This document shows, one piece after another, positions 43,962 through 52,830 of a stretch of DNA of 64,000 nt (its first letter is position 1; each line of letters starts with the position of its first letter). Made by a program: the position numbers and the translations under genes. The DNA is from Phycisphaerae bacterium (GTDB lineage: Bacteria; Planctomycetota; Phycisphaerae; Sedimentisphaerales; Anaerobacaceae). The stretch is from contig JAGOLX010000013.1 of assembly GCA_017993835.1 (NCBI GenBank), forward strand, positions 61,796 to 125,795, written 5' to 3'. The notes under the pieces were generated by a model. It did no database searches, was not told where the DNA came from, and saw only the letters and a program-made list of their open reading frames with translations.

Positions 43962-46079
43962 ATGGCAGCAAACCAATCCATAGCAGCGAATCTCCCCGCC
44001 GGCGACGACGCATCAAGTATCCCCTTCGCGTCGCACAGCAACATCATCATGGCATTGGGCCTGGTGGCAATCCTGGCTACCCTGATCGTCCCGTTGCCGA
44101 CGATGCTGCTCGATCTGTTGTTGGCCTGCAGCATATCGCTGGCGCTGGCGATCCTGATCGTAACGCTGTCGTCGAAGGAGGCCCTGGAGCTGTCCACGTT
44201 CCCCTCCCTGCTGCTGTTCACCACGCTCTTCCGCCTGTCCCTGAACGTGGCATCGACGCGACTGATCCTCCTGCAGGGCAATGCGGGCAAGATCATCCAG
44301 ACCTTCGGCGGATTCGTCGCCGGCGGCGAGCTCGTGGTCGGCCTGGTGATCTTCCTGATCCTCGTTATCATCCAATTCATCGTGATCACCAAAGGCGCCG
44401 AGCGCATCAGCGAAGTGTCCGCGCGATTTACCCTCGACGCCATGCCCGGCAAGCAGATGGCCATCGACGCCGATCTGAACGCCGGGATCATCACGGAAAC
44501 GCAGGCCAACGAGCGCCGGGGCAAGATCGTCAAGGAGAGCGAGTTCTACGGGGCCATGGACGGCGCCAGCAAGTTCATTCGCGGCGACGCCAAGGCCGGC
44601 CTGATCATCACGGCGATCAACCTTCTCGGCGGCATCGCCATGGGTTATTCCCGCGGGATGGGTGTCACAGCCGCCATCCAGACCTACTCGATCCTGTCCA
44701 TCGGCGACGGCCTGATCAGCCAGATCCCCTCCTTGATCATCTCCATCAGCTCCGGTTTTCTCGTCACGAAGATCTCGTCGAACAACGGCGTCGGACAGGA
44801 TCTTTCGCGACAGTTCCTCAAGAGCGGCCAGCCGCTCACAACCGCCGCGTTCATCATCGGAGCCATGGCGCTGGTGCCCGGCATGCCCAAGATCCAATTC
44901 CTCCTGCTGGCCGCAGGAACCGCCATGGTCGGACAGATGGCGAAGAAGATCGAGAAGATGCCCGTCAAATCCGCCCCGGTCGCCAAGAAGAAGTCGGATA
45001 AGGAACCCGTGGAGGATCTGCTCGACGTGGACCGCGTCTCCGTCCACGTCGGCGTGCGTCTGATCACCATGGTCGACCCCCGAAAGAGCAACACGATCTT
45101 CGACCGTATCGGAGCCCTGCGACGGCAATTCGCCCAGCAGTTCGGCATCGTCATTCCGCTGGTCCGCCTGCGGGACGACCTGAACATCGAGCCGAACGGA
45201 TACGAGATCCGCCTTTCGGATATCCCGGTCGCCAAGGGCTCTCTGGAACCCGACATGTTCCTGGCCATGGATTCCGGCGTCGTGCAGCAGAAGATCGATG
45301 GAATCAAGACCACCGAGCCGGTGTATGGGCTGCCGGCTCTGTGGATTCCGGCCGGCAAGAAGGAAACCGCCGAACTGAACGGGTACACGGTTATCGACCC
45401 GGAATCCGTGTTCATCACGCATCTGTCCGAGACGCTCAAGAAGCACGCCGACGAGATGCTCACCCGCGAGGACGTCCAACTGCTGATCGACCGGCTCCGC
45501 AAGAACCAGCCCTCTCTGGTCGGCGAGGTCGTCGGCACGGAGGGCGAAATCTCCGCCGGCGTGCTGCAGCGGGTGCTCCGCAATCTGCTCCGCAGCGGCA
45601 TCCCGATCCGCGAACTGACGGTCATCCTCGAGGCCCTGGCCGAGAACGCGTCGAAGACAAAAAACGTGACCACGCTCACCGAGATCGTCCGAAAATCTCT
45701 CAGTCGGACGATCACGGAGCTGCATCGGGACGTCAAGGGCAAGATCACGGCCATCTCGTTCGACCCGGCATTCGAGCATCAGTTGACCTCGTCGCTGCGC
45801 CAGGAGGGCGGAGAACTGATCCTGGGCATCCCGGCCGAGACGGCCATCGACCTGAATCGCAAGGTGGCCGACGCCTGGAAGTCCGCCATGGACCAGGGAC
45901 GAGATAAGGCAGTCCTCTTGTGCGACGCTCGTCTTCGCGCCCCGCTGGCGCAGATGCTGACGCGGAGCCTGCCCATGTTGCCGGTCGTGGCCTATGACGA
46001 AATCGTCCTGGGAACCGAGGTGCAGCCCATCGCCACGATTTCAGTTGCACCCAGCGAAATGACGATAAGGAGTGAGTAG
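43962..46079 (+). CDS. flhA: Flagellar export apparatus protein FlhA
   Basis: A 705-residue FlhA. It has eight predicted membrane helices in the first ~330 residues with the FHIPEP-family LFRLSLNVASTRLILLQGNAG motif, then SVSARFTLDAMPGKQMAIDADLNAGII. The cytoplasmic C-terminal domain follows a linker at ~340. Full length and complete. It is the type III export gate that receives chaperone-substrate complexes. FlhB, FliP, FliQ and FliR are not in this window. Confidence 0.95.
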   Translation: MAANQSIAANLPAGDDASSIPFASHSNIIMALGLVAILATLIVPLPTMLLDLLLACSISLALAILIVTLSSKEALELSTFPSLLLFTTLFRLSLNVASTRLILLQGNAGKIIQTFGGFVAGGELVVGLVIFLILVIIQFIVITKGAERISEVSARFTLDAMPGKQMAIDADLNAGIITETQANERRGKIVKESEFYGAMDGASKFIRGDAKAGLIITAINLLGGIAMGYSRGMGVTAAIQTYSILSIGDGLISQIPSLIISISSGFLVTKISSNNGVGQDLSRQFLKSGQPLTTAAFIIGAMALVPGMPKIQFLLLAAGTAMVGQMAKKIEKMPVKSAPVAKKKSDKEPVEDLLDVDRVSVHVGVRLITMVDPRKSNTIFDRIGALRRQFAQQFGIVIPLVRLRDDLNIEPNGYEIRLSDIPVAKGSLEPDMFLAMDSGVVQQKIDGIKTTEPVYGLPALWIPAGKKETAELNGYTVIDPESVFITHLSETLKKHADEMLTREDVQLLIDRLRKNQPSLVGEVVGTEGEISAGVLQRVLRNLLRSGIPIRELTVILEALAENASKTKNVTTLTEIVRKSLSRTITELHRDVKGKITAISFDPAFEHQLTSSLRQEGGELILGIPAETAIDLNRKVADAWKSAMDQGRDKAVLLCDARLRAPLAQMLTRSLPMLPVVAYDEIVLGTEVQPIATISVAPSEMTIRSE

Positions 46080-46081
46080 GA

Positions 46082-46324
46082 ATGCTGCTGCCAGTCCGAT
46101 CCATAGCGGTCAGCGCGAGCGTTCTCTGTTTCTTTGGAATAGGGATCATCGGCTCTCTCGGCGATGTGTCGCCCCACGTGTGTTGCAAGCGGGCCGTGCT
46201 GGGCGCGATCGTGGCGTACGTCGTGGCGCACACGGGTGTGCGAGCCGTCAACGCGATTCTCACCCAGGCCGTGATTGCCAGTCAGATCAAGAAGATGGAG
46301 AACCCGGGTGACAGCGGAAACTAA
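46082..46324 (+). CDS. Small two-helix membrane protein
   Basis: An 80-residue protein two bases after flhA, with AAGGAG upstream. It has two hydrophobic segments (SVLCFFGIGIIGSLG; AVLGAIVAYVVAH) and a short charged tail. I do not recognise a family. Its position between flhA and fliA and its spacing suggest it is a genuine accessory of the export apparatus or basal body. Confidence 0.68.
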   Translation: MLLPVRSIAVSASVLCFFGIGIIGSLGDVSPHVCCKRAVLGAIVAYVVAHTGVRAVNAILTQAVIASQIKKMENPGDSGN

Positions 46325-46328
46325 AGAT

Positions 46329-47207
46329 ATGGCACAGGTCAGTGAACGGAAGATCGTGCAGGGCCCCGCTGCGGAGGCCGCCGGTCCGCGCGGTCTCGAA
46401 ACGGGCATCCCCAACGCCCGACAGATCGTGGAAGAGGCACAACGCCCGGAGAACGACGACCATCTCAAGGCCGTGGCCGCGCGAACCTACAACGGACACA
46501 GGCATCCCCGCATCGGCGACGACCAGATCGTCCAACTGCTGCCGATGGTCCGCAAGATCGCCCGCCGGGCAGTGAGCTACATCAAACCGCCACTTTCCTT
46601 CGAGGACCTGGTCTCCGCCGGCACCGTCGGACTGCTCAAGGCGGCCCGGGACTTCGACGCCACCCATCAGGCCGAGTTCAAGACCTACGCCTATATCCGA
46701 ATCAAGGGCGCCGTGCTCGACGAGCTGCGCAAGGCCTCCATGCTGCCTTCCGGCGTAACCCGTCAGATCCGTGCGGCCCGCGAAATGTGTCGCCAGATTG
46801 CCCAGCAGACCGGCAGTCCTCCGACCGATGATGAGCTGGCCCGCAGGCTCGACATCTCCGTGGAGGAGGTCTGCGGGTTGTTCGAGAGCGCTCGGGCCCA
46901 GCATTTCGTCTCGATCGACACCCTCGAGCAGGATGAGTCGGCTCTGGGAAGTGTCCTGGCGTCCACCGACACGGTGGGTCCCGACGGACAACTGGAGAAG
47001 GGCGAACTCATCGAGCAACTCACCAAGGCCATGCAGGAGCTGGATGAGCGTCGTCTCCAGATCCTGGTCCTGTACTACCAACAGCATCTGACCATGAAGC
47101 AGATCGCGGAGGTACTGGAGATCACCGAATCCCGCGTGAGTCAATTGCACGCGAGTGCCCTGTTCAGTCTGTCAACCCGATTGGAGCAGTGGAAAGATGA
47201 CGGATAG
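46329..47207 (+). CDS. fliA: Flagellar sigma factor FliA (sigma-28, WhiG class)
   Basis: A 292-residue sigma-70-family protein starting MAQVSERK. Region 2 has SFEDLVSAGTVGLLKAARDFD and EFKTYAYIRIKGAVLDELRK, with the FliA/WhiG-type signature AVLDELRK; region 3 is around RQIRAAREMCRQI; region 4 has LTMKQIAEVLEITESRVSQLHASAL. It directs late flagellar genes. Start codons further upstream (46275) overlap the small membrane gene and are less likely. Confidence 0.92.
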   Translation: MAQVSERKIVQGPAAEAAGPRGLETGIPNARQIVEEAQRPENDDHLKAVAARTYNGHRHPRIGDDQIVQLLPMVRKIARRAVSYIKPPLSFEDLVSAGTVGLLKAARDFDATHQAEFKTYAYIRIKGAVLDELRKASMLPSGVTRQIRAAREMCRQIAQQTGSPPTDDELARRLDISVEEVCGLFESARAQHFVSIDTLEQDESALGSVLASTDTVGPDGQLEKGELIEQLTKAMQELDERRLQILVLYYQQHLTMKQIAEVLEITESRVSQLHASALFSLSTRLEQWKDDG

Positions 47208-47409
47208 CAATTTCAATCTCATCCAGCCCGTAGAGAACGTTCACAGCGTCCACAGTCTAACGCCAGCCGAACAGCAAGGGCAGCGGAAACGCAAGCAGAA
47301 GCCGCCGGAACAGCCGGCGCCATCGGGCCAGGAGCCCTCGAAGAAGACGCCTGAAGAATCGACGCCCGATCCGGACGACGCCCCCCATACCATCGACTAC
47401 TGCGCCTGA
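47197..47409 (+). CDS. Small proline-rich hypothetical protein
   Basis: A 70-residue protein from MTDSNFNLIQP overlapping the fliA stop by 11 nt, with GGAAAG upstream. It is Lys/Pro/Glu-rich and probably disordered (RKRKQKPPEQPAPSG). The first residues IQPVENVHSVHSL are the only likely ordered part. Translational coupling to fliA suggests it is real; no function can be inferred. Confidence 0.55.
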   Translation: MTDSNFNLIQPVENVHSVHSLTPAEQQGQRKRKQKPPEQPAPSGQEPSKKTPEESTPDPDDAPHTIDYCA

Positions 47410-47451
47410 CGACGGGGCATCCGCCGGGCCAATTCACCGAAGGTAGACAAC

Positions 47452-47718
47452 ATGACACCCAGGACCGCAAGACATGTTCTGAAAGCCGCCGAGGTCACCC
47501 TGGAGGACCCGGTTCAACTGAGCATCAACCCGAGCACAACAACGGGTTGCAGCCCCGCGAGATCGGCGCCGGCGGGCCCGGTTGCACGAATCGCGCAGAG
47601 CTGTCCGGAATATGCTGTGATCGAGGTAACCTGCGTTTGCGGCCGAACGGTGCAGGTGCGTTGCGATTACGTAGCCGGGAGTTCTTCCGGCGCAGGGCCG
47701 GGGCCGACACAGCCATGA
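47452..47718 (+). CDS. Small cysteine-containing hypothetical protein
   Basis: An 88-residue protein with a C-terminal VIEVTCVCGRTVQVRCDY segment (CxC plus a third Cys), which could bind zinc. It begins with a short basic stretch (MTPRTARHVLKAAEV). Its stop would overlap an upstream ATG of the next gene (47715, ATGA). No family is recognised. Confidence 0.45.
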   Translation: MTPRTARHVLKAAEVTLEDPVQLSINPSTTTGCSPARSAPAGPVARIAQSCPEYAVIEVTCVCGRTVQVRCDYVAGSSSGAGPGPTQP

Positions 47719-47789
47719 CGACTTCATTCCCGACAGACGATGAGACAGGCGGTCGGCAGGAGCATCGACCGTTCCGATGGAGAATCCAG

Positions 47790-48386
47790 ATGATCCGAAC
47801 CATGAGATCGATAGTGTGGGCGCTCGCGATTGCCGCCGTGGGAATCGCCGGATGCGCGACGCCGACGAGCCCCACCGACGCGGACGCCAAGACCGAGACG
47901 CCAAGCGACGCCGCAGCCAGCCGATTCCGGGATACGCCGCTCGCAGGGCGCACGGCCGTCGAGTCCGCCATCGAGTTGTCGGAAAAGTACGCCAAGCTGT
48001 CCGACGTGAGCGTCACGCTGCGACAGGAGAACCAGCGGCTCACGAGCGAGAACGAGAACCTGCGCGGGCAGGTTGCCACGCTCGACGCCAAGTTCAAACA
48101 GACCCAGAAGGAACTCACGGAAGCCAACGACCTGCTGATCGAGATGCTCACAGAGCTGAACCACTGGAAGAGCAACATCCTGGGCTTTCGCGGCGAGATG
48201 CGAGAGGCGGCGAGCGCCCAACTGGAGGCGCTGCTGAAGGTTCTCGAGATCCTGGGCGGCGAGGCGGAAGCGGGCGCCATAGGGCAGCGCCATACGACGA
48301 CATTGAATCCGGATGCCAACGACGCGGTGGCAGTGCCGGAAGAACTGGCGACGCCACAGGAGAGCGACTCGAATGCGGTACAGTAA
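47790..48386 (+). CDS. Lipoprotein with coiled-coil
   Basis: A ~198-residue lipoprotein from MIRTMRSIVWALAIAAVGIAGCATP: the lipobox ends IAGC with the lipid-anchored Cys at residue 22. ATG at 47715 overlaps the upstream gene but gives an overlong leader. The mature part has a strong coiled-coil (SVTLRQENQRLTSENENLRG; LDAKFKQTQKELTEANDL). Possibly an envelope component of the flagellar operon; no named homologue is recognised. Confidence 0.66.
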   Translation: MIRTMRSIVWALAIAAVGIAGCATPTSPTDADAKTETPSDAAASRFRDTPLAGRTAVESAIELSEKYAKLSDVSVTLRQENQRLTSENENLRGQVATLDAKFKQTQKELTEANDLLIEMLTELNHWKSNILGFRGEMREAASAQLEALLKVLEILGGEAEAGAIGQRHTTTLNPDANDAVAVPEELATPQESDSNAVQ

Positions 48387-48411
48387 GACTCCGATGAAGA
48401 GTGGTCGGAAC

Positions 48412-49068
48412 ATGCCTGAGATCGAGAGACGCAGGCGGGTGGGAGTATGCCTGTCGTTAGTCCTGGCGTTGGGCATGATCTGCGGGTGCAGGTCCAGCCA
48501 TCAGAACGGAGGGATGGCGCGGGCTTACTTCCTCGATCCGAGCACGGACCTGAGGACTCTCGGCCGGGTCGCCCTGGTGGAGCTGGAGAACACCACCAGC
48601 TACCCGCAGATCTCCTCGGAAATCACGCAGGCGCTCTATCTGGAAGCCCAGAAGCAGCAGCTGTTCGGATTGACGGTGGTTCGCCAGGATGATCCTGCAT
48701 GGCGCAGTCTGCAGGAGAACCTCGACAGCCTTCAGGCCATGCGGCAACTGGCGACCTTGAAGGACACCCTGCGAAGCAACGGTCTGCTGCTGGGCACGAT
48801 CACCGAGTATCAACCCTATCCTCACATGGTGATCGGCCTGCGTCTCAAGTTGCTCGATCTGACCGATGGCCGGATCCTCTGGGGGCTGGAACAGGTCTGG
48901 GACTGCACCGACAAGACGATCCAGAAACGGATCCGCAGATATCATGGCCGGCAGGTTCGGGCCGGGCACACCTCCCTGAACGAGGAACTGGTCGCCGTCA
49001 GCTCGCTGAACTTCTGCAAGTTCGTGGCCTATGAGGCGGCTGTCACGCTGCAATCCACGCGCAAATGA
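48412..49068 (+). CDS. Lipoprotein, CsgG/FlgO-like candidate
   Basis: A ~218-residue lipoprotein from MPEIERRRRVGVCLSLVLALGMICGC, with the modified Cys ending MICGC. The body has TLGRVALVELENTTSYPQISSEITQALYLEAQ and GLLLGTITEYQPYPHMVIGLRLKLLDLTDGRILWG, the pattern of CsgG/FlgO/GNA-type proteins that form or associate with outer-membrane rings or secretion channels. A flagellar outer-ring role is plausible given its operon. Starts at 48373 or 48394 are alternatives. Confidence 0.6.
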   Translation: MPEIERRRRVGVCLSLVLALGMICGCRSSHQNGGMARAYFLDPSTDLRTLGRVALVELENTTSYPQISSEITQALYLEAQKQQLFGLTVVRQDDPAWRSLQENLDSLQAMRQLATLKDTLRSNGLLLGTITEYQPYPHMVIGLRLKLLDLTDGRILWGLEQVWDCTDKTIQKRIRRYHGRQVRAGHTSLNEELVAVSSLNFCKFVAYEAAVTLQSTRK

Positions 49069-49201
49069 CCCCCGCCGCAAGGCAGCGGAGGAAATGTGGC
49101 GTCCGGCAGTATTAGGAACGCATTTTTCCCCTGGAAGTCCTTAAGATTCCCTGGAATCGTGCGAAAACTAATAACAGAAAGGGCCATGAAGGAACCGCAA
49201 C

Positions 49202-49471
49202 ATGATTGAAAACGTGCAGAACAATCACATCACCCACAGGATGGGGATGAATTCCGTGTCCCAAGCCGATACATCGAACCGCCCGACGGCCAGCGACTTG
49301 GACGCCACAGTGCAGGTGAATTTTGCGGGCATGGTCAACCAGGCGCTACAGGCCGACGAGACGGACGTGGATGCCGTGCAGAAGGCCAAGGAATTGCTTC
49401 AGACCAACCGCCTGACCACGCCCGAGAACATTCGGTCCGCAGCAGAGAATATGCTCACGTTCGGTATTTGA
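49202..49471 (+). CDS. FlgM-like anti-sigma factor candidate
   Basis: An 89-residue protein starting MIENVQNNHITHRMG. The C-terminal half, VNQALQADETDVDAVQKAKELL then NIRSAAENMLTFGI, resembles the sigma-28-binding part of FlgM by helix pattern and size (E. coli FlgM 97). No unambiguous signature exists. FliA is encoded in the same operon and a terminator follows, so anti-sigma is the best guess. Intergenic 49069-49201 has only a poor sigma-28-like match. Confidence 0.6.
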   Translation: MIENVQNNHITHRMGMNSVSQADTSNRPTASDLDATVQVNFAGMVNQALQADETDVDAVQKAKELLQTNRLTTPENIRSAAENMLTFGI

Positions 49472-49500
49472 CGGACTCCGTTACCCAGTAGATTGCGCCG

Positions 49501-49541
49501 CGGGGCCAGCCATGGACGGCAGAAAGGCCCCGTGTTTTTTT
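49501..49541 (+). terminator. Rho-independent terminator of the flagellar operon
   Basis: CGGGGCC (49501-49507) and GGCCCCG (49526-49532) form a 7-bp stem with an 18-nt loop, followed by T7 at 49535-49541 on the plus strand. It lies 30 nt after the FlgM-like stop. Confidence 0.85.
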
Positions 49542-49565
49542 GGCCTTCCCTGCACAATATCGGAC

Positions 49566-50828
49566 CTACAGGTCGCCCAACTCGATCCCCCAAGGCCGCA
49601 GAACCTGTTGCATCGCCCTGGACCCCTGCATCCAGGACAGGAAGACGCCGTAGTTGGTGTACGGAACACCCACGGAGTCCAGGTCGTGGATGCGGGCCAG
49701 CAACTTCTGGGCGGAGATCATGCAGCCGCCGCAATGGATGACCAGTCTGTACGACTGGAGCCGCTCGTTCTCCTGGAACTCGCGCCCGAAGTTGTGCTCG
49801 ACGACCACGCCGGGCCAGCGACGCCCGATGAAACCGGGAATCTGAACCGTTCCGATGTCCTCCGCGATGCGGGAATGGTTGCAGGCCTCGACGATCAGGA
49901 TCTTGTCGTCTGCCTGAAGGCCGTTCAGGACCCGAATCCCCTCGGCGAAGCGGGCGAGCCTGCCCCGGCTGACGTAGTTGATCATCATGATCGAGAAGGT
50001 CGTCAGCATCACATCGTCCGGCGTCCAAGTGTGCATCAGGTCCATCGCCTGGGAATCCGTGATGATCGCCTTGGGCCGCCGGCCGAAGCCGCCCAGAAAC
50101 GCATCCCAGCGACGTCGTTCGCTTGCGTCCCCGCTGCGGGCCTTGCCCAGGTCCATCCGATAGGAGATCGGGTACGCCCACCGCCGAGTGATGTACTCCT
50201 CCGCCATCGCCTGAGGCCGCAGGTACCGCCCGGGCGGCGTCTCGTCATCCATCGGGATGTTCAGCACATAGAACTCGTCCCGCTCGACGAACGGCAACAG
50301 CTCCATCTTCGCGTTCTTGGAAACGAAGTTCGCAAGGATGAAGCTCAGCAGGGGCTGCCGCCAACTCGCGTCGGGAGCCGCCAGGCTCATCTTCTTGTGG
50401 AACCTCAACAGCGGAACGTTCTGCTCGACGACCGGGATCCGTGCCTCCGCCGACGGGCGGAACAGGTTGAAGAGCACCAGGATCTGCTTGTCGAGCTCGC
50501 GGGCATTGGCGACGATCTCGTTTTCCGCCGCGAAGTCACTGGTATCCGGGTCGATGACCAGCAGGACGAGGTCGCACTCCTTCAGATCGGCCAGGACCTT
50601 GGCCCGTTTCTTGAGCCCCAGCCCGCCGGCCTCGTCCAGACCCGCGGTGTCGAACAGCTTCACCGGGCCCATCCCGTGGATCTCCTGCAACGCGATCTTC
50701 GTATCCGCGGTCGTTCCCGGCGTCGGATCGACCAGCGACGTCTGCTGCTGAGTCAGCAGGTTCATCACGCTGCTCTTGCCGGAATTCATCTTCCCGAATA
50801 TGCCAATATGATCTCGTTCAACGAGCAT
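49566..50828 (-). CDS. hydF: [FeFe]-hydrogenase H-cluster maturation GTPase HydF
   Basis: A 420-residue HydF. The GTPase domain has P-loop GKMNSGKSS (12-20) and DTAGLD. The Fe-S site is complete: CxH at C316/H318 and HCxxC at H365/C366/C369. HydF is the scaffold that carries and delivers the 2Fe subcluster made by HydE and HydG. No hydE, hydG or hydA is in this window. It overlaps truA by 11 nt. Confidence 0.95.
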   Translation of the reverse strand: MLVERDHIGIFGKMNSGKSSVMNLLTQQQTSLVDPTPGTTADTKIALQEIHGMGPVKLFDTAGLDEAGGLGLKKRAKVLADLKECDLVLLVIDPDTSDFAAENEIVANARELDKQILVLFNLFRPSAEARIPVVEQNVPLLRFHKKMSLAAPDASWRQPLLSFILANFVSKNAKMELLPFVERDEFYVLNIPMDDETPPGRYLRPQAMAEEYITRRWAYPISYRMDLGKARSGDASERRRWDAFLGGFGRRPKAIITDSQAMDLMHTWTPDDVMLTTFSIMMINYVSRGRLARFAEGIRVLNGLQADDKILIVEACNHSRIAEDIGTVQIPGFIGRRWPGVVVEHNFGREFQENERLQSYRLVIHCGGCMISAQKLLARIHDLDSVGVPYTNYGVFLSWMQGSRAMQQVLRPWGIELGDL

Positions 50829-51579
50829 AGTACTTGATCCACATCAAACACAGGCCATTGGGTGGAGCGATCGGGCCGGCGGCCTTTCGGTCTTTCGCTT
50901 CGAGAATCTCCGGGATCTTCTCCGGCGTCCAGCGCCCCAGGCCCACCTCCACCAGCGTGCCGACAATATTGCGAACCATGTTATACAGGAAGCCGTCGCC
51001 TTCGGCATCGACGTAGATCCAGCGGCCTTCGTCGACGGGTTTCTCTGCGACCTCACACCGAAAGACCGTGCGGAAGGAGTCCTCCCGGCGGTCCGCCGCA
51101 GCGGCAAAGGACTTGAAGTCCCTCTTGCCTACGAGCAGTCCGGCAGCTTCGTTCATCCGTTGCGTGTCCAGGTTCGCGGAGATGTGCCAGCAGTGCTTCA
51201 TGTGCAGGACCGGGCGGACCGGGCCGCAGAAGATCGTGTAGCGATAGAGCTTGCAGGTCACGTCCCCGATGACGTCGAAGCCGGCCGGGGCATCTTCCGC
51301 TTTGACGATGACGATGTTCTCCGGCAGGCGGTCGGTGATCGCTCTGGCCAAGTTCTCCGTCGGGATGGGCGAATCGACGCGGAGCAGACCGACCTGGCCC
51401 AGGGCACTGACGCCCGCGTCGGTCCGGCTGGCGCCGCAGACCCGGGCCCTCGGTCCCAGGAGGCTGTGCAGCGCCTCTGTGAGCACACCCTGGACGGTCA
51501 CCTCCCCCGGCTGAATCTGCCAGCCGTGATAGTCACAGCCGTCGTAGGCAATCGTCAGTATCACGTTCCGAAGGGCCAT
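50818..51579 (-). CDS. truA: tRNA pseudouridine synthase A
   Basis: A 253-residue TruA from MALRNVILTIAYDGC. The catalytic Asp is D54 in CGASRTDAGVSALGQVG, and the C-terminal region has GDGFLYNMVRNIVGTLVEVG. It makes pseudouridines 38-40 in tRNA anticodon stems. The upstream in-frame extension (to 51654) is translated from repeat DNA and is not part of the protein. Overlaps hydF by 11 nt. Confidence 0.94.
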   Translation of the reverse strand: MALRNVILTIAYDGCDYHGWQIQPGEVTVQGVLTEALHSLLGPRARVCGASRTDAGVSALGQVGLLRVDSPIPTENLARAITDRLPENIVIVKAEDAPAGFDVIGDVTCKLYRYTIFCGPVRPVLHMKHCWHISANLDTQRMNEAAGLLVGKRDFKSFAAAADRREDSFRTVFRCEVAEKPVDEGRWIYVDAEGDGFLYNMVRNIVGTLVEVGLGRWTPEKIPEILEAKDRKAAGPIAPPNGLCLMWIKYYAR

Positions 51580-51598
51580 CTCACCAGGCTCCGAACTG

Positions 51599-51753
51599 GA
51601 AATTCGAAACTCGAAACCCGAAATTCGAAACAAATCCAAAGGACCAAAACCCAAATGATCGAAACGCTATCGCACTGCCGGTGACTCGTTTTGAGTTTTG
51701 AACTTCGGTCATTCGTGCTTGTTTCGGATTTCGGAATTCGGATTTCGCGTTTC
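51599..51753. repeat. Inverted AT-rich repeat of TTCGAAA-type units
   Basis: The left block (about 51599-51655) has runs such as AATTCGAAACTCGAAACC, and the right block (about 51700-51753) is its inverse (TTTCGGATTTCGGAATTCG). The two blocks can pair into a long stem. In translation they give FEFRIS/SKLKTS-type strings known from dispersed repeats in planctomycete-type genomes. It fills the truA-asd interval with a local GC drop. Confidence 0.65.
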
Positions 51754-51766
51754 CCCTGAAAGAGCA

Positions 51767-51797
51767 GAGCCGCCCGGGCGGATCTCCCGAGCGGCTC
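51767..51797 (-). terminator. Terminator-like hairpin after asd
   Basis: GAGCCGC...GCGGCTC arms (51767-51773 and 51791-51797) with an extended CGGG/CCCG inner stem and one mismatch. On the minus strand the stem is followed by CTCTTTC, a short U-rich tail. It ends transcripts from asd (stop at 51832). Confidence 0.6.
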
Positions 51798-51831
51798 CGA
51801 ATGACAACGTGACAACGGTCAAAACTCCGAT

Positions 51832-52830
51832 CTACAGCAGCTCGGCGATCTGGATCGCGTTCAGAGCGGCGCCTTTGCGGAGCTGATCGCCGGAGACCCA
51901 GAGGTTGATGCCGCGATTGCCCGGCAGCGACTCGTCCTGGCGAATCCGCCCGACGAAGACATCGTCCTTGCCGCTGGCGTCGATGGGCATCGGGAACCGG
52001 TTGTGCTCGCGGTCGTCGAGGACCGTCACGCCCGGCGCGATCTTGAGGATGTTCCGGACCTCGTCCGGCGTGATCGCGTTCGTGAACTCCAGGTTGATGC
52101 TCTCGCAGTGGGCCCGCATCACCGGGATGCGGACGCACGTCGCGGTCACCGCGATGGTCGGACAATCGAAGATCTTGCGGGTCTCCTTCACCAGCTTCGT
52201 CTCCTCTTCGTTGTAGCCGTTCGGGCCGAGCGCCGAGTTGTGACTGAAGCAGTTGAACGCGATCTGGTGCGGGAACACGTTCTTCGTCGGCGGTTTGCCT
52301 TCCAGGATCTCCCGGCTCTGGGCCTCGAGTTCCAGCATGGCGGACATGCCCGCGCCACTGGCGGCCTGGTAGGTGCTCACGACCATCCTCTTGACCGGAT
52401 TGACCTTGTGCAGCGGCCAGACCGGCGCGATCCCGATGATCGTCGAGCAGTTCGGGTTCGCAATGATCCCCTTGTGCTTCTGGATCATCTGCGGATTGAT
52501 CTCGGGAATGACCAGCGGGACCTCGGGGTCCATGCGGTAGGCGGACGAGTTGTCGACGACCACCGCGCCGGCCTTCACCGCCGCAGGCGCGAACTCCCGG
52601 CTCCGCGACGCGCCCGCGCTGAACAACGCGACGTCCACGTCCTTGAAGCTGTCTTTCGTCATCTCCTCGACCGTATATGTCTTGCCCTTGAAGGTGATCG
52701 TCTTTCCCGCGGACCGGCTGCTCGCCAGCACCTTGAGCGACTGGAAGGGGAAGTTGCGCTCCTCGATGATGCTCAGAAACTCCTGACCGACGGCGCCGGT
52801 CACGCCTGCAATCGCCAGTCTGTACGCCAT
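51832..52830 (-). CDS. asd: Aspartate-semialdehyde dehydrogenase
   Basis: A 332-residue ASD. The NADP-binding GVTGAVGQE is at residues 9-17, the catalytic Cys is C128 in IIANPNCSTI, and the acceptor motif QAASGAGM is present. It makes aspartate semialdehyde for Lys, Met, Thr and diaminopimelate. ATG at 52830 has GAGGAG upstream; a promoter lies at 52926-52954. Confidence 0.95.
   Translation of the reverse strand: MAYRLAIAGVTGAVGQEFLSIIEERNFPFQSLKVLASSRSAGKTITFKGKTYTVEEMTKDSFKDVDVALFSAGASRSREFAPAAVKAGAVVVDNSSAYRMDPEVPLVIPEINPQMIQKHKGIIANPNCSTIIGIAPVWPLHKVNPVKRMVVSTYQAASGAGMSAMLELEAQSREILEGKPPTKNVFPHQIAFNCFSHNSALGPNGYNEEETKLVKETRKIFDCPTIAVTATCVRIPVMRAHCESINLEFTNAITPDEVRNILKIAPGVTVLDDREHNRFPMPIDASGKDDVFVGRIRQDESLPGNRGINLWVSGDQLRKGAALNAIQIAELL

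Noticed and set aside
44013..45779. Minus-strand open frame of 588 codons opposite flhA
   Set aside because: flhA on the plus strand is unmistakable; the antisense frame is Asp/His/Gln-rich noise.
49142..49168. Sigma-28-like promoter ahead of the FlgM-like gene
   Set aside because: TAAG and GCGAAAAC have the right 15-nt spacing but the -10 matches only about half of GCCGATAA, so I did not list it.
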